DNA of 64,000 bases from Hyphomicrobiales bacterium (GTDB lineage: Bacteria; Pseudomonadota; Alphaproteobacteria; Rhizobiales; Xanthobacteraceae): the NCBI GenBank assembly GCA_016713235.1, contig JADJPN010000001.1, positions 434,001 through 498,000 of the forward strand. The letters run 5' to 3'. Positions 54,530 through 63,814 of the stretch are shown here, piece by piece (the first letter of the stretch is position 1; every line of letters starts with the position of its first letter). Under the pieces are notes generated by a model, which saw only the letters and a list, made by a program, of their open reading frames with translations, did no database searches and was not told the DNA's origin. The position numbers were made by a program, and so were the translations under genes.

Positions 54530-56368
54530 ATGCTCGCGCGCCCCCGCCCTATCGTCATCGTCGTGTTGCTGGCGCTGCTGGCTTACGCGGTCGCGCTGCC
54601 GTTTTTCGGCGGCCCTTTCGCGCTGAAGCTGGCAAGCCGTATCATGATCGTCGGCATCTTCGTAATCAGCCTCGATCTTCTGATCGGCGTGACCGGCATG
54701 GTGAGCTTCGGACATGCGCTCTACTTCGGGCTCGGGGCTTATTCGCTCTATTTCATTTCACCGGCATCGGCGGCCGCGAATGGATTTGCCGCTATTCCCT
54801 TCGCAATTCTGCTCGCTGGAGTTGCCGCGCTCGTCGTCGGTTCGGTCGCCGTACTAACGAAAGGCTTCTATTTCATCATGGTGACCCTCGCCTTCGGGCA
54901 AATGGGTTTTTCGCTCTTCTTCGACACCAAGATCGCTGGCGGCACCGACGGCGCTTACATAAACGTTCGCCCGATCTTCTCGCTCGGCTCGCAACAATTA
55001 CTGAATTTCTCGGATCGCACCGTATTCTTCTACTTCTGTCTTGCTGCGCTCGTGCTTTCGTATCTCTTTTTGTTGTGGCTCGTGCGCACGCCATTCGGCC
55101 GCGTGCTGCAAGGGATCCATCACAACGACGCGCGTATGAGCGCGCTCGGTTTCAATACATACGCCTATAAGCTCGCGAGCTACGTTATCGCCGCTGCGAT
55201 AGCGGGTTTCGCCGGTGTGCTGTTCGCATCGATCGATGGCTATGTCGCGCCGGAATTACTCGGCTGGCGCGAGTCGGGTCTTGCAATCATGATGGTCGTG
55301 CTCGGCGGCGCCGGCACGCTTTATGGCCCACTGTTAGGCGCCATTCTCTACTCAGTGGTCGAAGAAACGCTCAAAAGTTCGACCGAGCTCTCCGCGTTCT
55401 TTTCGATCTTCATGAATACTGCGACCGCAAAGTGGCTTGGCGGGATCGTGGCGAATAGCTGGTCGATGGCGCTTGGCTTTTTCCTGATCGCAGCGGTGCT
55501 AGCGGCACCGAAGGGAATCGCGGGCTTCATCGAGAAATTCGCGGGTGAAGCGAAGTCGGCGAAGCCTCGTGAGATCAAACCGTCCGCCCAAACCCATGAA
55601 CCCGCGAAAGCGATGCAGTTAGAGGTCGAGAACCTGACGCGCGCCTTCGGCGGATTGGTCGCGGTGAATGGCGTTTCCGTGAAGTTTCCGCCGAACAAAG
55701 TGCACGGTATCATCGGCCCGAACGGCGCGGGCAAGACGACCTTCATCAATGTGCTTTCGGGCACCCTGAAGCCGACTCAAGGCAACATTCGTCTGGAGAG
55801 CGAGGAGATCGGGGGCGAGAGGCCGCACAATGTCGCGCGGCGCGGACTTGGACGCTCGTATCAGCGCACCAATGTCATTCTGCCCTTCACGGCGCGCGAG
55901 AACTGCGCGCTTGCGGCACAGGCTAAATTTCCAAGTCCGTTCCGGTTCAGCAACAAGTGGCAGCGCGACGAAGAAGACCAAGCGGTCGAGAACGCTTTGC
56001 GCGCTTCCGGAATCGCGCCGGAACGCGCTGACATCAAGGCTTCCAATTTAAGTCACGGCGAACAGCGGCAGTTGGAAATCGCGATGCTGATCGCGTCCGG
56101 CGCAAAACTGCTGCTGCTCGACGAACCGCTCGCTGGCATGGGGCCGGAAGAAACCGGCCGCGTTACCGCGCTCCTGCGCGAACTCTCCGCCGACCATACG
56201 ATTGTGCTGATCGAGCACGACATGGACGCAATCTTCGCGGCCGCGGATACGCTCACCGTGCTTGTCGAAGGAAAACTGCTCGCGCACGGCACACCGGAAG
56301 AAATCCGCAGCAATGCCGCCGTGCGTGAAGCTTACTTGGGCGAATGGGGACAAGAGGCGAAGCAATGA
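54530..56368 (+). CDS. LivM-LivG fusion: ABC permease and ATPase in one protein, system 2
   Basis: A 612-residue fusion. Residues 1-330 form a LivM permease (VSFGHALYFGLGAYSLY, GGAGTLYGPLLGAI). A linker rich in Ala, Lys and Pro (about 335-362) leads to a LivG ATPase (about 364-608) with Walker A GPNGAGKTT, signature LSHGEQRQLE and Walker B LLLLDEPLAGMGP. No frameshift or stop lies at the junction, so the fusion looks genuine. Such fusions are known in this transporter family. Confidence 0.92.
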   Translation: MLARPRPIVIVVLLALLAYAVALPFFGGPFALKLASRIMIVGIFVISLDLLIGVTGMVSFGHALYFGLGAYSLYFISPASAAANGFAAIPFAILLAGVAALVVGSVAVLTKGFYFIMVTLAFGQMGFSLFFDTKIAGGTDGAYINVRPIFSLGSQQLLNFSDRTVFFYFCLAALVLSYLFLLWLVRTPFGRVLQGIHHNDARMSALGFNTYAYKLASYVIAAAIAGFAGVLFASIDGYVAPELLGWRESGLAIMMVVLGGAGTLYGPLLGAILYSVVEETLKSSTELSAFFSIFMNTATAKWLGGIVANSWSMALGFFLIAAVLAAPKGIAGFIEKFAGEAKSAKPREIKPSAQTHEPAKAMQLEVENLTRAFGGLVAVNGVSVKFPPNKVHGIIGPNGAGKTTFINVLSGTLKPTQGNIRLESEEIGGERPHNVARRGLGRSYQRTNVILPFTARENCALAAQAKFPSPFRFSNKWQRDEEDQAVENALRASGIAPERADIKASNLSHGEQRQLEIAMLIASGAKLLLLDEPLAGMGPEETGRVTALLRELSADHTIVLIEHDMDAIFAAADTLTVLVEGKLLAHGTPEEIRSNAAVREAYLGEWGQEAKQ

Positions 56369-57078
56369 GCACGCCCGCGATCCTCGCCGAGAACATCAAC
56401 ACGCACTACGGCCGCAGCCATATCCTGCGCGGCGTTTCTTTCCGTGTGGCGCCCGGCGAAACCGTGAGCCTGCTCGGCCGCAATGGCATGGGCAAGACTA
56501 CGCTCTTGCGCACGCTCGCAGGATTAGTGCGGCCCTCCTCCGGCAGTATTCAGTTGAACGGAGCCGAAGTGACGAACTCGCGCGCCTCGTCGCGCTCGCG
56601 CGCAGGACTTGCGATCGTGCCGGAAGGCCGCGGCATCTTCCCAAATCTCACCGTCGAGGAAAATCTCACCTTCGCTTCGCGCGCAAACAATAAGGGCGAA
56701 CGCCCCTGGCCGCTGGAACGGATCTACTCGCTGTTCCCCCGCCTCGCGGAGCGGAAACATCACTGGGGCAACGAATTGTCCGGTGGCGAGCAGCAGATGT
56801 TGTCCATCGGCCGCGCGCTGATGACCAGTCCATCGATCTTTCTGCTTGACGAAGCGACCGAAGGGCTCGCGCCGAAATTGCGCGACGAAATCTGGGCCAC
56901 AGTGAAACAGATCACGCAGTCCGGTATCGCGGCCATCATTGTCGACAAGAATCTCAACGATCTCCTGGCGCTCGCCGACCGCAACATGATCATGGCCAAA
57001 GGCGAGATTATGTTCGAGGGCACATCGGCTGCGCTGCGTGCTGACGAAGCGCTGATCCATCGCCATCTTGGCGTCTAA
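56365..57078 (+). CDS. livF: Branched-chain-type ABC transporter ATPase LivF, system 2
   Basis: A 237-residue ABC ATPase. Walker A GRNGMGKTT, signature LSGGEQQML, Walker B IFLLDEATEGLAP. ATG 56365 overlaps the stop of the fusion gene as ATGA. It is the last gene of transporter system 2; the kinase-like gene follows after 20 bases. Confidence 0.92.
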   Translation: MSTPAILAENINTHYGRSHILRGVSFRVAPGETVSLLGRNGMGKTTLLRTLAGLVRPSSGSIQLNGAEVTNSRASSRSRAGLAIVPEGRGIFPNLTVEENLTFASRANNKGERPWPLERIYSLFPRLAERKHHWGNELSGGEQQMLSIGRALMTSPSIFLLDEATEGLAPKLRDEIWATVKQITQSGIAAIIVDKNLNDLLALADRNMIMAKGEIMFEGTSAALRADEALIHRHLGV

Positions 57079-57098
57079 ATTCGCTCATTTATAAAAGC

Positions 57099-57896
57099 AT
57101 GTTCGGCGAATACATTGCGCGCTGGCAGCTAATTGCCGACGGCGCACCCATCGTCACCCATTCAAGCCAACTTCTTCCGGTGATCTATCGCGGCGAGAAG
57201 GCGATGCTGAAGGTCGCCGTCGAGGCCGAAGAACAGTTTGGCGGCGGGCTGATGGAATACTGGAGCGGCGATGGAGCGGCCCGCGTGTATCGGCATGAGA
57301 AGCCGGCACTACTCATAGAACGTGCACAAGGCGTGCGATCCCTGCACAGAATGGCGAAGACCGGCTTCGACGACGAAGCAACACGTATTCTTTGCGAAAC
57401 CGCAGCGCGCTTGCATGCCGGCCGGGACAAAGCCCAGCCGGAACTTATCCCACTGAGGATGTGGTTTGTGGAACTAGAGGAAAGCGCTGCGAAATACGGC
57501 AAGACTATTCAGAAAGCCGCTTTGGTCGCGCAAGAGCTGTTGTCGGAGCAGCGCGAAGTCACGACGCTTCATGGCGACCTGCATCACGACAACGTTCTCG
57601 ACTTCGGACCGCGCGGTTGGCTTGCGATCGATCCGAAGCGTTTGCTCGGCGAACGTACATTCGATTTTGCAAATATTTTCTGCAATCCCGATTTCGAAGT
57701 CGCTGCTTCTGCCGGACGTCTCGCGCGGCAGGCGAGGGTCGTCGCTGAAGTTGCGCATGTCGATCACCGGCGGCTGCTGCAATGGATTCTGGCTTACGCG
57801 GGACTCTCGGCGGTCTGGATCATGAATTCAGGCGAGGAAGAGCGTCTCGATATCGACCTTGCGGTCGCCGAACTCGCGGCACAGGCGCTCGGATAA
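57099..57896 (+). CDS. APH(6)/StrB-like small-molecule kinase
   Basis: A 265-residue protein of the aminoglycoside/hydroxyurea phosphotransferase family. The catalytic loop HGDLHHDNVLDF and the following metal site AIDPKRLLGERTFDFANIF are intact. Length matches streptomycin 6-kinases (about 265-280). Whether it acts on an antibiotic is not shown; housekeeping members of this family are common. Its position between a transporter and boxR, 20 bases after livF, suggests co-transcription with system 2. Confidence 0.8.
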   Translation: MFGEYIARWQLIADGAPIVTHSSQLLPVIYRGEKAMLKVAVEAEEQFGGGLMEYWSGDGAARVYRHEKPALLIERAQGVRSLHRMAKTGFDDEATRILCETAARLHAGRDKAQPELIPLRMWFVELEESAAKYGKTIQKAALVAQELLSEQREVTTLHGDLHHDNVLDFGPRGWLAIDPKRLLGERTFDFANIFCNPDFEVAASAGRLARQARVVAEVAHVDHRRLLQWILAYAGLSAVWIMNSGEEERLDIDLAVAELAAQALG

Positions 57897-58811
57897 CTAT
57901 GCGATCCTGCGCTCGGCCGCGGGCTTCGGAAAGTCGATCATCGAGGTCAGTTCGCGCAGACTCTGATCCGGCTTCTTGCCTTCAGTATCGATGACGCGGT
58001 CGGCCTTGGCATAAAGCGGCTCGCGGCTTTTCAGGATCGATACGAGATCGTCCATCGCTTTGGCATTCTCTGCCATCGGGCGAAGATCGCCCTGCTCGAT
58101 CACGCGGTTCATATGCTGGTCGGGTTTGGTACGTACCCAGACCGTCAGGCAGGACGTAAGCAGCAATTCGTATGTCGCAGGCTCGGTGACGAGACTGCCA
58201 CCGGTCGCAAGCACGAAGCGTGGATGATCGGCCAACGCCTTTTCCAACGCCTCGCGCTCGAAACGCCGGAAAGTCTGTTGACCGAACATTTCGAAGAGTT
58301 CGGAGAGCGCCATGCCGCTCGTCTTCTCAATCTCGCGATCGAGTTCGATGAAGGGCACTTCAAGTTTCTCGGCAAGCAACCTTCCGAGCGTCGACTTGCC
58401 GCCGCCGCGCAATCCAATGAGTGCCACGCGGCCGCGGCGATCTTCGCTCGACGGCGCGCCAAAATGCGAAAGCAGAACATCGCGCGCCTCCGCGCGCTCG
58501 TTGGGCGACAGGCGGTCCAGAAGCTGATCGAGCAGAAGGTGTTCGACTTCGCGCTCGGGACGATCGTCGACCAGTTCCGCGACCGGCACGCTCATCGCCC
58601 GCGCAATCCGGCGAAGAAGCACGATCGAGCAATTGCCTTTGCCGAGTTCCAGCTGTGCGAGGTAGCGCTCCGAAACCTTCGATTGCTTCGCGAGCACCTT
58701 GCGCGACATGGCACGGCGGCTCCGGATCGTGCGCACCCGCTCGCCAAGCTGCGCGAGAAAGGCGTCGCCGTTTGCTTCTTTCTTTGTCGTATCGTTGCGG
58801 TGCTTGGCCAT
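57897..58811 (-). CDS. boxR: BoxR: benzoyl-CoA-responsive regulator with shikimate-kinase-like domain
   Basis: A 304-residue protein. An XRE-type helix-turn-helix (about 20-80) and linker are followed by a shikimate-kinase-like domain (about 128-290) with P-loop GLRGGGKST (133-141). This architecture defines the BzdR/BoxR family, in which the kinase-like part senses benzoyl-CoA and the protein represses the box genes. It is divergent from the benzoate-CoA ligase gene (177 bp gap) and converges with the kinase gene, sharing adjacent stops. Confidence 0.93.
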   Translation of the reverse strand: MAKHRNDTTKKEANGDAFLAQLGERVRTIRSRRAMSRKVLAKQSKVSERYLAQLELGKGNCSIVLLRRIARAMSVPVAELVDDRPEREVEHLLLDQLLDRLSPNERAEARDVLLSHFGAPSSEDRRGRVALIGLRGGGKSTLGRLLAEKLEVPFIELDREIEKTSGMALSELFEMFGQQTFRRFEREALEKALADHPRFVLATGGSLVTEPATYELLLTSCLTVWVRTKPDQHMNRVIEQGDLRPMAENAKAMDDLVSILKSREPLYAKADRVIDTEGKKPDQSLRELTSMIDFPKPAAERRIA

Positions 58812-58988
58812 ACGCCCTCAAATCCGGATTGCAGTATAATTCATGCTGCCTTAGAATTGAAACAGCGAAAGCCTCGGGAAACACTGCTTTCGCCCATCTT
58901 GGAATTATTATTCATCGAAGTCGGGCCACCGAAACGATCCCGCCGCGATGTGCCTGCCTTTGGCGGGCGAGGAAACAGGGAGCGGAAG

Positions 58989-60574
58989 ATGGTCAACCTT
59001 TCGGCCATTACGGAGCGCCGTGCGTATAACGCGGCGAGCGATTTCGTCGACGCCAATGTGCGTGCGGGACGGAGCAACAAGGTCGCGTTCAAGGAAGGCA
59101 ACCGTTCGCTCACTTACGGCGAATTGCAGGAGGAATCCTGCCGTTTTGCGAGCGGACTGAAAGCGCTTGGCTTCGGGCATGAAGCGCGGATGTTAATGCT
59201 CGCGCTCGATACCATCGAGTTTCCAATCGCGTTCTGGGGCGCGATCCGCGGCGGGGTCGTGCCAGTGCCGGTAAATACGCTGCTCGCCGCCGAGCAATAT
59301 GCCTACATGATCGAAGACAGCCGCGCGGCCGTGCTTTTCGTTTCCGAAGCGCTGGCGAAAACGGTGGAGCCTGCGTTGCCGAAGATGTCATGGCTCAAGG
59401 CCGTTATCGTTGTCGGCGACAAGAAGGTCATTTCCGCTGGAACGCTTCCGGTCTATTCGTTCGAAGAAGTGGTCGCCAAAGGCAAAGCCGATCTCTTCAC
59501 AGCGCCGACGCTATCCGATGAAGTCGCGTTCTGGCTTTACTCGTCGGGCTCGACCGGAGCGCCCAAGGGTACCAAACATATTCACTCTTCGCTGATGTAC
59601 ACGGCGCGCACTTATGCCGATCAAGTGCTCGGCATGAAGGAAAGCGATGTGATCTACTCGGCGGCGAAGCTCTTTTTCGCATATGGCCTCGGCAACGCGA
59701 TGACCTTCCCGATGGCGGTTGGCGCGAGCACCGTGCTGCTTTCAGGCCGCCCGACGCCGGATTCGGTGTTCGACATCATCAAGAACGAGCAACCTTCGAT
59801 CTTCTTCGGCGTGCCGACGCTTTATGCTTGGCCGACAAACGCGCGACCAAAGGCGCGGGCTCTGCAAACCTTCGGCTTTGCATTTCGGCGGGCGAAGCGC
59901 TGCCGCCGCATGTCGGCGAGAGCTGGAAAAAGCAGGTCGGACTCGACATTCTCGATGGTATCGGTTCGACCGAAATGCTGCATATTTTTCTTTCGAACAG
60001 TCCGAAGGCGCTGCGCTACGGCACTTCCGGCAAGCCCGTTCCCGGCTACGACGCGAAGATCGTCGGCGACGACGGCAAGGAATGTGGTGTGGATGAAATC
60101 GGCGAGTTGATCATACGCGGCGCATCCGCCGCCGAAGGTTATTGGAATCAACGCGAGAAAAGCCGCCGCACGTTTGCGGGTGAATGGACCTATACCGGCG
60201 ACAAATACGTGCGCGACGCGGATGGATTTCTGCGCTGCTGCGGGCGCACCGACGACATGTTCAAGGTGAGCGGCATCTGGGTTTCGCCGGTCGAGGTCGA
60301 GGCTGCGCTGGTCTCACACGAAGCCGTGCTGGAAGCCGCCGTCATCGGTCACGAGGATTCGGACGGCTTGTTGAAACCGAAGGCTTACATCGTGCTGAAG
60401 GAAGGCTTTGCGCAGAACGATGCATTGTTCGAGAGCCTGAAAGCGCACGTGAAAGACAAGGCTGGCGCCTGGAAATACCCGCGCTGGATCGACGTTCGTG
60501 CCGACCTCCCGAAAACCGCGACCGGCAAAATCCAGCGCTTCAAGCTGCGCGAGGAAGACGCCGGCAGTGCCTAA
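58989..60574 (+). CDS. bclA: Benzoate-CoA ligase, frameshifted in the middle
   Basis: About 528 residues after correction. AMP-forming ligase that makes benzoyl-CoA. Motifs: YSSGSTGAPKGTKH (A3), LDILDGIGSTEMLHIFLSN (A5), YTGDKYVRDADG and FKVSGIWVSPVEVE, and the final catalytic Lys region KTATGKIQRFKL. The frame breaks at about 59826-59831 (TATGCTTGGCC); one added base joins GVPTLYA to LADKRATKGAGSANLRLC. ATG 58989 follows GGGAGCGGA. Confidence 0.9.
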
Positions 60575-60583
60575 ACCTTTGAG

Positions 60584-60613
60584 ATTCAGGAGTGAATTCC
60601 ACTCCTGAATTTT
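60584..60613 (+). terminator. Stem-loop after benzoate-CoA ligase gene
   Basis: A perfect 11-bp stem (60584-60594 with 60600-60610) and 5-base loop is followed only by TTT. It could be a weak terminator or an mRNA end-protecting hairpin between bclA and boxC. Confidence 0.5.
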
Positions 60614-60658
60614 AGTGCATTAGACGCTTGTGCCCTTGGAGAACGCCCATTAGAACCA

Positions 60659-60676
60659 TGCAAAATAATGCATGCA
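60659..60676. promoter_or_regulatory. TGCA repeats, candidate BoxR operator
   Basis: TGCA occurs at 60659, 60669 and 60673, giving TGCA-N6-TGCA and TGCATGCA; another lies at 60616. From memory, BzdR/BoxR operators are built from spaced TGCA boxes. The cluster lies in the 129-bp gap before boxC, where a second promoter would be expected. Confidence 0.45.
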
Positions 60677-60703
60677 GATAAAAGCGAGCAGGAAACGCGA
60701 GCC

Positions 60704-62358
60704 ATGAAACCCATCGATTGCCAGACCGAGCCGTCCAAGTACCGACACTGGAAACTCGAATTCGACGGCGAGATCGCGAACCTCATCATGGACGTGGACC
60801 CGGCGGGCGGGCTCTCCACCGACTACGAACTCAAGCTCAACTCCTACGATCTTTCCGTCGATATCGAGTTGAACGACGCGATCCAGCGCCTGCGCTTCGA
60901 GCACCCCGAGGTGCGCGTGGTCGTGATCAAGTCCGGCAAGGAGAACGTGTTCTGCTCAGGCGCCAACATCCGCATGCTCGGCAAGGCGACGCATGGCCAC
61001 AAAGTGAATTTCTGCAAGTTCACGAACGAGACACGGCTTTCGATCGAAGATGCCAGCGAAAACTCGAAGCAGCTTTATCTTTGCGCGGTGAATGGCACCG
61101 CCGCGGGCGGCGGTTACGAACTCGCGCTCACCGCCGACCACATCATGCTGATCGACGACCGGCGCTCGGCGGTGTCACTACCCGAAACGCCGCTGCTTGC
61201 CGTGCTGCCCGGTACCGGCGGTATTACGCGCGTCACCGACAAGCGCAAAGTACGGCGTGACTACGCCGACTTCTTCTGCTCGACCGAGGAAGGCATCCGC
61301 GGCCAGAAAGCCGTGCAATGGCGCCTCGTGGACGAGACCGTTGCGAAGTCGAAATGGAATGACGCGGTGAAGGAGCGCGCGAAAGAACTCGCGGCGAAAT
61401 CCGACCGCCCGAAAATGCCAAGGGCGTCGCACTCACCAAGCTCGATCGCAAGATCAATGGCGACTCCATTATCTATCCGAATGTTTCGGTCGAGATCGAA
61501 CGCGATCGCAAGCTCGCAACGATCAACATCCGGGCGTCGAAAGAGAAAGTTCCCGGCTCTGCCGCTGACGCGCTCGCACAGGGCGACAGGTTCTGGCCAC
61601 TTGCGGTTTCGCGCGAGCTCGAGGATGCGATCCTGCATCTGCGCTTCAACGAGCCGGCCATCGGCCTCCTTCTCTTCAAGACCGAGGGCGATGCGCAGAG
61701 CGTGCTCGACTTCGACAAGTTCATCGCCGCGAACCAGAACGACTGGTTTCTGCGCGAGGTACGTCACTACATCAAGCGTACGCTGAAGCGTGTCGATGTT
61801 ACGTCCCGTAGCTTCGTTTCCCTGATCGAACCCGGCACCTGCTTCGCGGGGATGCTCGCCGAACTCGTGTTCGCGTCCGACCGCGCGCTGATGCTGATCG
61901 GCCAGCGCGAAGGCGACAACCAGCCGCCGGCCGCGATCATGCTTTCGGAAGCGAACTTCGGCCTTTATCCGATGGGGAATGGCCTTACTCGTCTTGAGAC
62001 TCGCTTCCTCGGCGAGCCGGAGAGCGTTGAAAAGGCGAAAGCAAAGCAAGGCAATAAGATTGAAGGTGAAGGTGCGGTCGAGCTCGGTCTCGTTACCTTT
62101 GCTTACGAAAACTTCGACTGGGACGACGAAATCCGCGTGATGCTGGAAGAGCGCGCGAGCTATTCACCAGACGCGCTCACCGGCATGGAAGCCAATATCC
62201 GCTTCGCGGGTCCCGAGACGATGGAAACCAAAATCTTCGGCCGTCTCACGGCCTGGCAGAACTGGATCTTCCAGCGCCCCAACTCCGTTGGCGAGCAAGG
62301 CGCTCTCAAACTTTACGGCTCCGGCATTTCGCCGACCTACGATCGCGAAAGGGTGTGA
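60704..62358 (+). CDS. boxC: Benzoyl-CoA-dihydrodiol lyase (2,3-epoxybenzoyl-CoA dihydrolase), frameshifted
   Basis: About 551 residues after correction, the length of known BoxC. It is a double crotonase-type enzyme that opens the epoxide ring of 2,3-epoxybenzoyl-CoA and releases formate. The first half has VFCSGANIRMLG and GTAAGGGYELALTADH; the second half has SLIEPGTCFAGMLAELVF. The frame breaks at CCCGAAAA (61408-61414); one added base joins SDRPE to NAKGVALTKLDRKING. ATG 60704 is chosen (AGGAA 9 bases upstream); an ATG at 60668 falls in the TGCA cluster. Confidence 0.93.
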
Positions 62359-62362
62359 AACG

Positions 62363-63805
62363 ATGAACATCATGAACGTCGATTACGACGGCCTCATCCC
62401 GAACAACGTGAACCTCAACGGCGATCCGCGCGTCAAAGCCGCGCTCGAGAAATGGCATCCGGGTTATCTCGACTGGTGGAACGACATGGGTCCGGACGGC
62501 TTTCAGGAGTCGCTGGTTTACCTGCGCACCGCAGTCAGCGTCGATCCGAAAGGCTGGGCTAAATTCGATTACGTGAAGATGCCTGACTACAAGTGGGGCA
62601 TTCTGCTCGCGCCGCAGGGCGAGGATCGAAAGATTCCGTTCGGCGCACATGCCGGCGAGAAGGCCTGGCAGGAAGTACCGGGCGAATATCGCGCGATGCT
62701 GCGCCGCCTGATCGTGATTCAAGGCGACACCGAACCGGCTTCGGTCGAGCAGCAGCGTTTCCTGGGTAAGACTGCGCCGTCGCTCTACGACATGCGCAAC
62801 CTCTTTCAGGTGAATGTCGAGGAAGGCCGTCACCTCTGGGCGATGGTTTATCTCTTGCAGAAATACTTCGGTGCCGATGGCCGCGAAGAAGCCGAAGCGC
62901 TGCTGCAACGCCGCTCGGGCGACGAAGACACGCCGCGGATGCTGGGTGCGTTCAACGAAGAGACGCCGGACTGGCTCTCTTTCTTCATGTTCACCTTCTT
63001 CACCGACCGCGACGGCAAGATGCAGCTGGAGGCCCTCGCGCAATCCGGCTTCGATCCGCTTTCGCGCACGACGCGCTTCATGCTGACCGAGGAAGCGCAC
63101 CACATGTTCGTCGGTGAAACCGGCGTCGGGCGCACCATCGAGCGCACCTGCCAGGAAATGCAGAAGGCCGGAATCGAAGACCCGAACGACATCGAGGCGG
63201 TGCGCAAGCTCGGCGTGATCGACCTGCCAACGCTGCAAAAGAAAGCGAACCTGCACTATTCGCTGACGCTGGATCTGTTCGGTAACGAAATCTCGACCAA
63301 CGCGGCGAGCGCGTTCCACGCCGGGATCAAGGGCCGCTATCGCGAAGATAAGCTCGACGACGACCACAAGCTGGAATCGTCCACCTATCCGGTGACGCGT
63401 TTCAAGGACGGCAAGGTTGTCGTTGAGGACGTACCTGCCCTTTCCGCGCTCAACCTGCGGCTCCGCGACGACTATGTCGCAGACTGTCAGGGTGGCGTAT
63501 CGCGCTGGAACAAGGTGCTCGAGAAGTACAACATCCCGTTCCAGCTCAAGCTGCCGCATGTCGCATTCCACCGTCACATCGGCGAGTTCTCGAGCGTCGA
63601 AGCTGATGTCGATGGCAACATCGTCAGCGGCGATGCGTGGGGAAAAAAGAAGGACGAGTATCTACCTTCTTCAAGCGACCGCGATTTCATAGAGAGCCTG
63701 ATGAAGACCGAAGTCGAACCCGGCAAGTTCGCAAGCTGGATCGCGCCGCCGAAAGTCGGCATCGATAACAAGCCCGGCGATTTCGAGTACGTGAAGATCG
63801 CTTAA
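62363..63805 (+). CDS. boxB: Benzoyl-CoA 2,3-epoxidase, diiron oxygenase subunit
   Basis: A 480-residue protein matching BoxB throughout. The putative diiron ligands are visible: E124 (GDTEPAS), E154 and H157 (EEGRHLW), D215 (FFTDRDG), E244 and H247 (TEEAHHMF), each 4 residues later than I recall for Azoarcus BoxB. It epoxidises benzoyl-CoA with electrons from BoxA. It starts 4 bases after boxC and is followed 9 bases later by boxA. Confidence 0.96.
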   Translation: MNIMNVDYDGLIPNNVNLNGDPRVKAALEKWHPGYLDWWNDMGPDGFQESLVYLRTAVSVDPKGWAKFDYVKMPDYKWGILLAPQGEDRKIPFGAHAGEKAWQEVPGEYRAMLRRLIVIQGDTEPASVEQQRFLGKTAPSLYDMRNLFQVNVEEGRHLWAMVYLLQKYFGADGREEAEALLQRRSGDEDTPRMLGAFNEETPDWLSFFMFTFFTDRDGKMQLEALAQSGFDPLSRTTRFMLTEEAHHMFVGETGVGRTIERTCQEMQKAGIEDPNDIEAVRKLGVIDLPTLQKKANLHYSLTLDLFGNEISTNAASAFHAGIKGRYREDKLDDDHKLESSTYPVTRFKDGKVVVEDVPALSALNLRLRDDYVADCQGGVSRWNKVLEKYNIPFQLKLPHVAFHRHIGEFSSVEADVDGNIVSGDAWGKKKDEYLPSSSDRDFIESLMKTEVEPGKFASWIAPPKVGIDNKPGDFEYVKIA

Positions 63806-63814
63806 AAGAGAACC

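Noticed and set aside
57897..58811. Shikimate kinase for aromatic amino acid synthesis
   Set aside because: The N-terminal XRE helix-turn-helix and the position opposite bclA identify BoxR.
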